DNA of 64,000 nucleotides from assembly GCA_964412195.1 (NCBI GenBank), contig CAYPNP010000003.1, positions 124,001 to 188,000 of the forward strand, written 5' to 3'. A program made the position numbers and the translations under genes. How positions within the stretch are numbered: position 1 is the stretch's first letter; the number at the start of each line of letters is the position of its first letter. This DNA is from CAYPNP01 sp964412195 (GTDB lineage: Bacteria; Acidobacteriota; JAAYUB01). The notes beneath the pieces were generated by a model, which had not been told where the DNA came from, searched no databases, and saw only the letters and a program-made list of their open reading frames with translations. Positions 7,556 through 15,937 of this stretch are shown one piece after another.

Positions 7556-9061
7556 ATGTTGAGACGGAATGTCGCCGCAGCGGCGCTGGCCCTCGTGTCG
7601 GGGGCGGCGCTGTGCGCCCAGGCGCCGGCGAACCTGGACAAGCTGAAGGAACTCCTCGATGCGCAGCAGCGCCAGATCCAGCTCCAGCAGCAGCAGCTCG
7701 ACGCGCAGAAGAAACAGCTCGACGAACTGGGGAAGCAGCTCGAGGAGATGCGGGCCCGGCAGGCCGCTCCGGTCGCGGCGCCCCGGGCCCCGGCGGCCGC
7801 GGAAACCGTCGCGGCGAAGCCGCCCGCCCCGCCTTCCCAGGCGGTGACCCCCCTGAGTCCGGCCATCACCGAGCGGGATGTCCTGAGCCAGGATCCCAAC
7901 GCGGCGGCCCGCCTGGACAACGCCCCCCTGGATCCGGAGCTGCGGGGCTTCATCTCGATCCCGGGCACCTCGTCGCGGTTCCGCTTCGGCGGGTTCGCCA
8001 AGCTGGACGCCATCCACGACTTCGAGCCGGCCGGGGAGGCGGACGCCTTCATCACCTCCACCATCCCGGTGGATTCGCCGCCGCAGGCGCAGAACACCTC
8101 CATCTCCGCCCGCCAGACCCGTCTCAGCATCGACTTCCGGCGGCCCACCCATACCGTCGGCGACCTGCGCATCTTCTACGAGAACGATTTCTGGGGGCCC
8201 GCCGGGACCACCAACTACCACCTGCGCCACGCGTATGTGCAGATCTGGAACATCCTGGCGGGTTACACCTACTCGACGCTCAATGACGTGGACTCCATCC
8301 CCGAGACGCTGGACTACGAGGGCCCCGGCAGCGTGATCTACCAGAAACAACCCCTGATCCGTTACACGATGCCCCTCGGCGCGGCCAAGCGGCACACGCT
8401 GGCCATCGGCGTGGAACGGGGCACGTCAGACCTGATCACCTCGGTGGATAATCCCGACGTCACGATCACGCCCACCTCGCCCTGGCCGGACGGGGTGGTC
8501 CGCTACCGGTACGACAGCGACCAGGGCCACTTCCAGGCCGGCGCGGTGTTCCGGTCCGTGGGCGGGTACGCGACGGGCCTGCCGCAACGCCACGTGTTCG
8601 GCTGGGGGATCAACCTGTCCGGCGTGCGCCGCTGGAAGGACAAGGACAACATCCTCTTCCAGGTCAGCGGCGGGAGGGGCCTCGGACGCTACATCCAGGA
8701 CGTGACGGGACTGGCGCCCGACGTGGGCATCGACGCGGAGGGCCGGCTCCAGGCCATCCCGGCGTACGCGGGCTACATCGGCTACCAGCATTACTGGTCC
8801 GGCACGCTGCGCTCCACCGTCACCTACGGCTACATGCTGGTGGATGCCGTGGGCTGCAACTTCACCACCGATTTCCACCACAGCGACTACGCCGCGGCCA
8901 ACCTCATCTGGAACCCGAAGGACACGGCCTTCTACATGGGCATCGAGTACATGTACGGGGACCACGAGACGAGCGATACCCGGTATGGCCGCGCCAACCG
9001 GATCCAGTTCAGCTTCCAGTACGACCTGCTGAAGATGTTGAACTACGGGCCGTCCCGGTAA
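7556..9061 (+). CDS. DcaP-like outer-membrane porin
   Basis: 501 aa starting at the ATG 7556, with GGAGG 5 nt upstream. Signal peptide (VAAAALALVSGAALCAQA), then a glutamine/lysine-rich coiled coil at about residues 24-75 that probably trimerises the protein. A beta-barrel follows with alternating patterns such as RFRFGGFAKLDAIHDF, QTRLSIDFRRPT and IFYENDFWG, characteristic of DcaP-like trimeric porins, ending in an aromatic-rich strand (IQFSFQYDLL). Expected role: passive uptake of small, possibly anionic, solutes across the outer membrane. Divergent from the ECF operon, which may share control of the envelope. A TATAAT at 7497-7502 is a possible -10, without a good -35. Confidence 0.85.
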   Translation: MLRRNVAAAALALVSGAALCAQAPANLDKLKELLDAQQRQIQLQQQQLDAQKKQLDELGKQLEEMRARQAAPVAAPRAPAAAETVAAKPPAPPSQAVTPLSPAITERDVLSQDPNAAARLDNAPLDPELRGFISIPGTSSRFRFGGFAKLDAIHDFEPAGEADAFITSTIPVDSPPQAQNTSISARQTRLSIDFRRPTHTVGDLRIFYENDFWGPAGTTNYHLRHAYVQIWNILAGYTYSTLNDVDSIPETLDYEGPGSVIYQKQPLIRYTMPLGAAKRHTLAIGVERGTSDLITSVDNPDVTITPTSPWPDGVVRYRYDSDQGHFQAGAVFRSVGGYATGLPQRHVFGWGINLSGVRRWKDKDNILFQVSGGRGLGRYIQDVTGLAPDVGIDAEGRLQAIPAYAGYIGYQHYWSGTLRSTVTYGYMLVDAVGCNFTTDFHHSDYAAANLIWNPKDTAFYMGIEYMYGDHETSDTRYGRANRIQFSFQYDLLKMLNYGPSR

Positions 9062-9091
9062 ACGTACCTCGCGACCTCCGGGCGGGTGTTG

Positions 9092-9128
9092 ACGAAACGG
9101 CGAAACGGCGGTGGGGCGAAACGGCGAC
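9092..9128. repeat. Family-E words (CGGCGAAACGG)
   Basis: Three to four imperfect tandem copies of CGGCGAAACGG just after the porin stop. The same word occurs at 37867-37902. Confidence 0.75.
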
Positions 9129-9140
9129 AAGGATCAGATA

Positions 9141-9602
9141 GTGGCATTTCATGCCTTGAATCGATTACTGGCGACTTTGCGAAATCGATTTATGAACTTA
9201 CTTTCGCACAGCGCTCCTGTTGAGCGCGAGGCGCCTGTTCCGATTGATCATACAAAGATAATCGATGGTTTTGGGGAACTCGAGAGGTGCCGGCACTACA
9301 GGCCGTTCACTTCGCACTGTGGCATCTGTGAGGCTCCGATCGTTGTCTCCGGCAAGACGCAGAAGTATCTGCTGGAAGTGAAAGGTATCCCTGCCAAGTT
9401 CCTCATGCGCGGCGTGGTCTTTTGCGAAACCTGCCGAAAACGCAGGGCCCGTCTCAATTGGTTGAAAAGCGGCGACCGCTGGCGAACAGAGCCCGACGGC
9501 GGAGCAGAACTCGCCCGCCTTCGCGAAACGGAAGAACAGTCGCGTCGTGAATCGAAACACCTGTACGAGAATGCTCCTTGGCCGTACCGTCGAAAATTCT
9601 GA
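9141..9602 (+). CDS. Small zinc-ribbon protein (zf-trcl-like)
   Basis: About 153 aa from GTG 9141, which has AAGGA 7 nt upstream; ATG 9192 is an alternative without an RBS. Two CxxC knuckles, CGIC and CETC, flank a conserved-looking SGKTQKYLLEVKGIPAKFL segment and are followed by RKRRARLNWL, the pattern of probable zinc-ribbon (PF13451-like) proteins. Base composition is visibly poorer in GC than its neighbours, and it follows directly on family-E word repeats, which suggests acquisition. Function unknown; a nucleic-acid-binding role is only a guess. Confidence 0.6.
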   Translation: MAFHALNRLLATLRNRFMNLLSHSAPVEREAPVPIDHTKIIDGFGELERCRHYRPFTSHCGICEAPIVVSGKTQKYLLEVKGIPAKFLMRGVVFCETCRKRRARLNWLKSGDRWRTEPDGGAELARLRETEEQSRRESKHLYENAPWPYRRKF

Positions 9603-9731
9603 TTTGATTACGAGATGCTAGCACGAACACGAGCGGCGCGTGCAATCGGTCACCGGTCGCCTTTCATTCTTCGATTCCGAGTGAACATGATCTCAGCCAA
9701 ACAACGGATGTGTAAACGATACGATCCGTTG

Positions 9732-9958
9732 AATCCGGCTTGCCGGCTGGATCCGCGGGAATCCGCGTGCATCCGCGTCCAGGTTCGGTTTTGCGGCCTC
9801 TGCGACTCTGCGTGTATATGATTGGATCGATTACGATTACGATCACGATTACGAACGACGAGTACGATCGGCACGATTCTATTTTCGAATAAGCACGAGC
9901 GTGAGCGCAACCAGGTCCCAGCCCCCAGGTCCCAGGTCCGAAATCCGATGTCCGAAAA
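9732..9958. repeat. Multi-family word block (F, G, C, D, I) in a 390-nt gene-free spacer
   Basis: Between 9603 and 9993 I see no gene. In order there are GGATCCGCGGGAATCCGCG-type words (9738-9782), CTCTGCGACTCTGCGTG (9796-9815), ATTACGATTACGATCACG runs (9827-9905), CCCAGGTCCCAGGTCC (9915-9938) and GAAATCCGATGTCCG (9940-9956). The stretch 9796-9860 matches, on the minus strand, the left end of the larger composite element at 20834. Confidence 0.8.
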
Positions 9959-9985
9959 AGAAAAAGCCGGCCAATCCGGCCGGCT
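9955..9985 (-). terminator. Terminator of the gap-pgk-tpiA-secG-tRNA operon
   Basis: Perfect 8-bp stem AGCCGGCC / GGCCGGCT (9965-9972 and 9978-9985) with a 5-nt loop. On the minus strand it is followed by TTTTTC and TTTTT, 9 nt beyond the tRNA CCA end. Confidence 0.88.
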
Positions 9986-9993
9986 ATGAAAAA

Positions 9994-10080
9994 TGGTGCC
10001 GAAGGCGGGACTTGAACCCGCACGCCCTTGCGAGCGCCACCCCCTCAAGATGGTGTGTCTGCCAATTCCACCACTTCGGC
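9994..10080 (-). tRNA. tRNA-Leu (anticodon GAG)
   Basis: On the minus strand the 87-nt sequence begins GCCGAAG and ends CTTCGGCACCA, so the CCA is encoded. The acceptor stem pairs perfectly. The anticodon loop TTGAGGG sits in the CCATC/GGTGG stem, giving anticodon GAG. A long variable arm (GGCGCTCGCAAGGGCGT) marks a class II tRNA, and GGTTCAAGTCC is the T-arm. It lies 67 nt after secG, the same order as secG-leuU in Escherichia coli. Confidence 0.97.
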
Positions 10081-10147
10081 ACGTCGAAAGATCAGATCGG
10101 ATAATCCAATTATAGTGAAACGACCCGTCCCTGCCAAGGGGGAAGCG

Positions 10148-10693
10148 CTACTTCTTGGGCGTTTCCTTCGGCGCCTCCGGCGTCGCGGCGGGCTTCTGGG
10201 GCTGAACTGGCTGGGGCTTCTGGCCCTTCATCATGGCCTCGACTTCCGCCTTGCTCAGCGGCTTGACCTGGACGCTCTGCACGTTGCCGGAGGCGTCCTT
10301 GTAATCCACCACCTTGGCGCCCGGCACCACGTTCTGGGGCGCCGGCTGGGCCGGGGCGGCGGTGGCGGGCGCGGCCGGGGCCTGCTTGGGGACGGCGGTC
10401 TGGGCCGGCTTCGCCGAGCCGGAGCCCTTGCCGGCGCGGTCCATGATGGACGAGCCGCCGGTGGTGCTGCTCATCATCAGGGAAAGCGTCAGCGAACTCA
10501 GCATGAAGACGACCGCCGCGCCCGTGGTCAGCTTGCTCAGCAGGGTGGCCGTGCCGCGGGGGCCGAAGGCGGTCTGGGAGCCCATCACGCCGAAGGCGCT
10601 GGCCAGGTCCGCGCTCTTGCCGGACTGGAGCAGAATGACCAGGATCAGAATCAGACAGCTGATCAGGTGAATCAGTAGAACCAAAGTTACCAT
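10148..10693 (-). CDS. secG: Protein translocase subunit SecG
   Basis: 181 aa. The N-terminal half is SecG: a first membrane helix (LLIHLISCLILILVILLQSG), the conserved SADLASAFG...SQTAFGPRGTATLLSKLT loop, and a second helix (AAVVFMLSSLTLSLMM). SecG assists SecYE during preprotein export. The C-terminal ~100 residues are an Ala/Pro/Gln-rich extension longer than usual for the family, probably disordered. It follows tpiA by 16 nt and precedes tRNA-Leu, consistent with co-transcription. Confidence 0.93.
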   Translation of the reverse strand: MVTLVLLIHLISCLILILVILLQSGKSADLASAFGVMGSQTAFGPRGTATLLSKLTTGAAVVFMLSSLTLSLMMSSTTGGSSIMDRAGKGSGSAKPAQTAVPKQAPAAPATAAPAQPAPQNVVPGAKVVDYKDASGNVQSVQVKPLSKAEVEAMMKGQKPQPVQPQKPAATPEAPKETPKK

Positions 10694-10709
10694 AGAGCGT
10701 CCTGCCTTG

Positions 10710-11465
10710 TCAGAATTTCACGATCTTTTCGAAATCCTCGGCCTTGAGGCTGGCCCCGCCCACCAGCGCGCCGTCGATGTCCGGCTCGGTCATGAGTTCG
10801 GAGATATTGTCCGGTTTGACGCTGCCGCCGTAGAGGATGCGGGTGGCTCCGGCGGACTCTGGATCGAAAAGACCTGAAAGCAAGCCGCGGATGAATCCGT
10901 GCATCTCCTGCGCCTGGGCCGGCGTGGCCGTTCGGCCGGTGCCGATCGCCCAGACCGGCTCGTAGGCGAGGATGATACGGGAAAGGTCCTCCCTTGTCAA
11001 GCTATTTAACCCGGCTTTGACCTGGGTCTCCACCACCGCCCGGGCGCGCCCCGCCTCGCGCTCGGCCAAGGTCTCGCCGACGCACAGGATCGGACGCAAC
11101 CCCTTGCGGACGGCCTGCTGCGCCTTCCGGTTCACCGATTCGTCGGTCTCGCCGAAGAGCTGCCGCCGCTCGGAGTGGCCGAGGATGACGTGGGTGCAGC
11201 CCGCGCTCAGGAGCATGACCGGGGAGACCTCGCCGGTGAAAGCGCCGGCGTCCTCGGCGTGCATGTTCTGACCGGCCAGCAGGATGCGGCTGCCGGCGAG
11301 GGCGCGGTGCACCTCCAGCAGGGCGATGAAGGGGGGCGCCACCAGCACCTCGCGCTGCTCGAAGTCGCCCACGGTCTGGGCCAGCCGCGCCGCCAGCGCC
11401 ACGGCCTCCGGGACGGTCTTGTTCATCTTCCAGTTGCCCGCTATCAAAGGTCGCCGTGAGTTCAT
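10710..11465 (-). CDS. tpiA: Triose-phosphate isomerase
   Basis: 251 aa, normal length. Interconverts dihydroxyacetone phosphate and glyceraldehyde 3-phosphate. Visible signatures: GNWKMNKT (substrate lysine), ILGHSERR (catalytic His), AYEPVWAIGTG (catalytic Glu) and the phosphate loop LYGGSVKPDN. GGAGG lies 4 nt before the ATG. A family-A word arm (11477-11501) sits directly upstream of this ribosome-binding site, so whatever entered here spared the translation signal. Part of the gap-pgk-tpiA-secG operon. Confidence 0.98.
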   Translation of the reverse strand: MNSRRPLIAGNWKMNKTVPEAVALAARLAQTVGDFEQREVLVAPPFIALLEVHRALAGSRILLAGQNMHAEDAGAFTGEVSPVMLLSAGCTHVILGHSERRQLFGETDESVNRKAQQAVRKGLRPILCVGETLAEREAGRARAVVETQVKAGLNSLTREDLSRIILAYEPVWAIGTGRTATPAQAQEMHGFIRGLLSGLFDPESAGATRILYGGSVKPDNISELMTEPDIDGALVGGASLKAEDFEKIVKF

Positions 11466-11476
11466 GGTTCCTCCAG

Positions 11477-11984
11477 ATTGCGAATTGCGGATTGCGAATT
11501 GCGAATTTCAATCATGTCCGGACTCCGCGAGCGGTGCGGATGGAAGCGATGACCATGGCCAGAATCTGGCGGGCTTCGGCGATCACCGGTGTGATTCGGT
11601 CGGTCGGAATCCGACCTTGCGCGACGAGCAATTCAAGCCAGTAGATGGTTTCGTCCGCTTCCTCTTCCACGATGCCGATCTTGGCCACGAATTCTGCCCT
11701 GGAGCGGGCTCGGCAAGCTGCCCGATAATTCGCGCCGACCGATGTCCCGCTCCGAATCAATTGTTTGCCAATAATGTCAAAAATTTTGCCGTTGGGTAAA
11801 CATTCGGCCAGTTGGATGACCCGAACGGCGAATGCTTTGGTCCTTGCTTTAAACTCCTCGGCGTCCATGAGTGCTCCTCTCGATAGTAGAATCGCACTCA
11901 ATCAAACGGGCCCGCCGGCCGCTGTTCCGATTATTATTGCGGATTCGCGATTTGGTTTTCAATTCGCAATCCGCAATTCGCAAT
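11477..11984 (-). mobile_element. Candidate IVS-like cassette: four-helix-bundle gene between perfect 25-bp inverted repeats
   Basis: Arms 11477-11501 and 11960-11984 are perfect inverted complements built from family-A words (ATTGCGAATTGCGGATTGCG...). They enclose 458 nt that contain one four-helix-bundle gene. The cassette begins 6 nt after the pgk stop codon and ends just before the tpiA ribosome-binding site. In 23S rRNA intervening sequences the same protein family is likewise enclosed by complementary arms; here the host transcript would be a glycolytic mRNA. Mobility is inference. Confidence 0.6.
11512..11868 (-). CDS. Four-helix bundle protein (23S rRNA intervening-sequence / S23 family)
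   Basis: 118 aa from the ATG at 11868, which has GAGGAG upstream. Features of the TIGR02436/S23 family: a long first helix with FKARTKAFAVRVIQLAECLP, then IGKQLIRSGTSVGANYRAA, a conserved EFVAKIGIVEEEADETIYWL helix and a final helix LVAQGRIP...EARQILAMVIAS. The family is related to the Avd proteins of diversity-generating retroelements and is found as the ORF of 23S rRNA insertions; molecular function is unknown. Its placement between pgk and tpiA, enclosed by a 25-bp inverted repeat, is unusual. Confidence 0.88.
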   Translation of the reverse strand: MDAEEFKARTKAFAVRVIQLAECLPNGKIFDIIGKQLIRSGTSVGANYRAACRARSRAEFVAKIGIVEEEADETIYWLELLVAQGRIPTDRITPVIAEARQILAMVIASIRTARGVRT

Positions 11985-11990
11985 TCGCAA

Positions 11991-13181
<1,191 letters not shown>

Positions 13182-13201
13182 GATCTCCTCCAGAGATGGT
13201 G

Positions 13202-13228
13202 CGGCCGGGGCAGGGGCCGCCCCGGCCG
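13202..13228 (-). promoter_or_regulatory. Intercistronic GC-rich hairpin between gap and pgk
   Basis: Nine-base stem CGGCCGGGG / CCCCGGCCG with a 9-nt loop and no T-run, so probably an mRNA-stability or processing structure rather than a full terminator. Confidence 0.5.
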
Positions 13229-13248
13229 TCTCGGGTTCGCCGTTCCGG

Positions 13249-14244
13249 TTATTTCATCGCGTACTTGATCAGGTCGACCACTCGGCAGGAGTAGCCCCAC
13301 TCGTTGTCGTACCAGGCCAGCACCTTGACCATGTTGCCGATCACGCTGGTGTAGCCGGCGTCGAAGTGGCTGCTCTCGCTCGTGCCGATGAAGTCCGAGG
13401 AGACCAGCGGCTCGTCGACGTAGCGCAGGATGCCCTTCATCGGCCCCGCGGCGGCGGCCTTCATGGCGGCGTTGACCTCGTCCTTCGTGGGCGCCTTCTC
13501 CAGGTTGGCCACCAGGTCGACGATGGAGACGTCCGGCGTGGGCACGCGCAGGGAGATGCCGTCGATCTTGCCCTTGAGCTCCGGGATCACGATGCCGATG
13601 GCCTTGGCCGCGCCGGTGGTGGTGGGGATGATGTTGAGCCCGGCGGCGCGGGCGCGGCGTAGGTCCTTGTGGGGCAGGTCCAGGACGCGCTGGTCGTTGG
13701 TGTAGGAGTGGATCGTGGTCATGAAGGCGTTCTGGATCTTCCAGTTGTCGTGCAGCACCTTGGCCACGGGGGCCAGGCAGTTGGTGGTGCAGGAGGCGTT
13801 GGAGATGATGTGGTGCTTCGCCTTGTCGTAGGACTTGTCGTTCACGCCCAGCAGGATGGTCACGTCGGGGTCGGTGGCCGGGGCCGAGATGATGACCTTC
13901 TTCACGCCGTCGCGCAGGTGCTTGGCGGCGTCCGGGCGCTTGGTGAACAGGCCGGTGGACTCGACCACTACGTCCACGCCGGCCTCGGCCCACGGGATCT
14001 GGGCCGGGTCCTTGATGGCGTAGACCTTCATGGTCTCGCCGTTGACGGTGATGCTGTTTTCGGTGTGGGAGACGTCGGCCTGGAACGTGCGCATGACCGA
14101 GTCGTACTTCAGCAGGTGGGTCAGGGTCTTGGCGTCGGTGACGTCGTTGACCGCGACGAACTGGATGTCGGGATCCTTTGCGGCGATGCGGACGATCATG
14201 CGGCCGATGCGGCCGAATCCGTTGATGCCTACCTTGATCGCCAT
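13249..14244 (-). CDS. gap: Glyceraldehyde-3-phosphate dehydrogenase, type I
   Basis: 331 aa. Oxidative phosphorylation of glyceraldehyde 3-phosphate with NAD(P). The Rossmann start VGINGFGRIGRM and the active-site SNASCTTNCLAP (catalytic Cys) are intact, as are the C-terminal SWYDNE-type motif (AWYDNEWGYSCRVVDL) and TTTGAAKA. GAGGAGG lies before the ATG. First gene of the glycolytic operon; a TTGCAT-N17-TATGGT promoter is upstream. Confidence 0.98.
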   Translation of the reverse strand: MAIKVGINGFGRIGRMIVRIAAKDPDIQFVAVNDVTDAKTLTHLLKYDSVMRTFQADVSHTENSITVNGETMKVYAIKDPAQIPWAEAGVDVVVESTGLFTKRPDAAKHLRDGVKKVIISAPATDPDVTILLGVNDKSYDKAKHHIISNASCTTNCLAPVAKVLHDNWKIQNAFMTTIHSYTNDQRVLDLPHKDLRRARAAGLNIIPTTTGAAKAIGIVIPELKGKIDGISLRVPTPDVSIVDLVANLEKAPTKDEVNAAMKAAAAGPMKGILRYVDEPLVSSDFIGTSESSHFDAGYTSVIGNMVKVLAWYDNEWGYSCRVVDLIKYAMK

Positions 14245-14277
14245 GGAAAACCTCCTCGTTGCAGGTGTGATTTGGTG

Positions 14278-14344
14278 TTGACAGTCGTCGTCAAGAGAGC
14301 CTTGATGCTGGGGCTACCATACCAGCGGGCGGGCCAAGATGCAA
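14278..14344 (-). promoter_or_regulatory. Promoter and possible operator of the gap operon
   Basis: On the minus strand TTGCAT (14344-14339), 17-nt spacer, TATGGT (14321-14316). Downstream lies a hyphenated palindrome TTGACGACGACTGTCAA (14294-14278) that could bind a regulator. Not tested. Confidence 0.55.
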
Positions 14345-14429
14345 GTGTTTTGAACCCGGGGGCCGGTCGCCGGGCCCGGAGCGCCGAGGATCGGGACCCG
14401 ATTCCCATTCACCGGATCCGGAGTTCCAT

Positions 14430-14458
14430 TTGCATTGGGGCGCGGGACCGGTTACAAT
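14430..14458 (+). promoter_or_regulatory. Sigma70-type promoter of the NifU-domain gene
   Basis: TTGCAT (14430-14435), 17-nt spacer, TACAAT (14453-14458); the start codon is 49 nt further on. Confidence 0.65.
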
Positions 14459-14507
14459 ACCGAACGTAATTGGTCGGATATCTGGTCTGCACGGAAGGAG
14501 ACACGGA

Positions 14508-14735
14508 ATGGAATTGAAGGAAAAAGTCGAGCAGGCGCTGGGGAAGGCGCGCGTCTTCCTCCAGGCCGATGGCGGAGATGTGGAATTGGTGGACGTGAAC
14601 GAGGCTGGCATCGTCAAGGTCCGGCTGACGGGAGCGTGCGGCGGCTGCCCCATGGCCACCATGACCCTCAAGAAAGGCATCGAGCGCATCCTCAAGCAGG
14701 AAGTGCCGGAGGTCCAGGCCGTCGAGCAGGCCTGA
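14508..14735 (+). CDS. NifU C-terminal-domain iron-sulfur scaffold (NfuA-like, single domain)
   Basis: 75 aa from ATG 14508, with GGAG 7 nt upstream. It is a stand-alone NifU C-terminal domain: FLQADGGDVELVDV followed by the cluster-binding CGGCP motif and MTLKKGIERILK. Such proteins carry or transfer [4Fe-4S] clusters. Monocistronic, with its own promoter. Confidence 0.92.
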   Translation: MELKEKVEQALGKARVFLQADGGDVELVDVNEAGIVKVRLTGACGGCPMATMTLKKGIERILKQEVPEVQAVEQA

Positions 14736-14939
14736 CGGATCTTTCCGGTCGGTGACTCCCCGCAATTTCACAGGCTAGCAAGGCATCAGTACCGGCAGGC
14801 GTCAGCCGCCGGCGCGAGATGTCATTCAACTGCCCGGATCCAGTTGCAGATTGTCGCCTCCAGCTGAGTCAAGTCGCCCGCCGGATGCTGGTAAGGTTGT
14901 GTCACATCCGTAACCTTCCCCGTTGGACTGCGGATTCCC

Positions 14940-15207
14940 AGCCCGGAGGGCGCCCTAAAGTAGCCCCATGCGCAAGCATGGGGAGGCAGGCGCGATTCCT
15001 CATTCTCTGGATTTCTTCATCGAGCCCGCTCTGGGGCGGCATAATCCTTATTTCTCCATCGTCTCACACAAAACCGGCAATTGCGTGTCCGCTTGCGAGG
15101 TATGCCGCCCCGGGACGGGGCTCGGGGACAGGTAATCCACGCAGGTTCCTCACGCCGGCGGTACCCCATGCTCGCGCATGGGGCTATTTTAGGGCGCCCT
15201 CCGGGCT
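14940..15207. mobile_element. REP/BIME-like element with 44-bp inverted ends
   Basis: Ends 14940-14983 and 15164-15207 are inverted copies identical at 42 of 44 positions. Each end contains a hairpin, CCCCATGC-GCAA-GCATGGGG on the left and CCCCATGC-TCGC-GCATGGGG on the right. The left hairpin is preceded by GTAG, the tetranucleotide typical of REPs mobilised by RAYT/TnpA-REP transposases. The 180-nt centre has a further 10-bp inverted pair (15033-15042 with 15102-15111) and no ORF of note, so the element looks non-autonomous. Confidence 0.7.
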
Positions 15208-15376
15208 AAGTCCTGCCAGCCGGAATCCTCTCCCAACCCAGGCCATCCGCGGGTTTTGACTGACTCCATGGTATTATGGGGTCGGATTCCAATTACTGAC
15301 AAAGCCTGGCACCATTGCATTCTGGCACCACGGCATTGCGCCAAGACTGCCACAGATGGCAAGGAGGATTCACATC

Positions 15377-15674
15377 ATGGCAGAATACTTATTTATTCGG
15401 CTATGAAACTCCGTAAGAACATCGATGGAACATCGAGCACGGAACAGATGACGAGAGTAGCTATTCCGTACGAATCATCGCGAGGGACGAGGATGAAGCA
15501 CTCACCTGGGGATACGAAATAGCTGAAAACTTTGTGAGAGTTCTATATGGAGACCCGACTGTTAGTTGGAAGCAGGCCAATTTTGCTGCATGGATGGAGA
15601 AAGTGCCACCTGAGGATATCCGCAAGCGTTGGTTAGAGATCCCTTTGATCCAGATAGGCGAATATTTACCATAA
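15377..15674 (+). pseudogene. Remnant of a small unknown gene (frameshift)
   Basis: AAGGAGG followed after 9 nt by ATG 15377 looks like a real start, but that frame stops after nine codons. In the +1 frame a convincing protein tail runs to the TAA at 15672-15674, including RIIARDEDEALTWGYEIAEN and FAAWMEKVPPEDIRKRWLE, with one in-frame stop upstream. Composition is AT-richer than the flanks. I recognise no family. Apart from this and the REP-like element, 14736-15937 holds nothing I can call. Confidence 0.4.
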
Positions 15675-15937
15675 ACCTGTTTCGCTTCATTCTGTGAAAA
15701 TGTGACAGAGCCTCTCACGAGCGTGGACATTATTTCGTCCTTGCGCTTACGGTCGCCTGTCAGGGCTTCAGGAAAGATAGCGGAAATTTCATGTGGGGCC
15801 GGCTGACCCAGGGCTCGCTTCATTCACCTGGTCTTTCCACGGCCGGCTCTGCGGGCCTCCACTCAACGGATCACGATTGATTCATCCGTCACCTCCTTGT
15901 GGTATCATGGCCGCTTCAATCGGGCGGCGGGCGGCGG

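Noticed and set aside
11477..11984. Diversity-generating retroelement (the four-helix-bundle protein as Avd)
   Set aside because: No reverse transcriptase, template repeat or variable repeat is visible nearby; the family also occurs without them.
15309..15345. TGGCAC-containing stretch as a sigma54 promoter
   Set aside because: The GG-GC distance does not equal 10 nt in either possible pairing and no functional gene follows.
15461..15823. Minus-strand 120-codon open frame
   Set aside because: It is antisense to the clear plus-strand remnant ending at 15674, has no recognisable domain and no ribosome-binding site.
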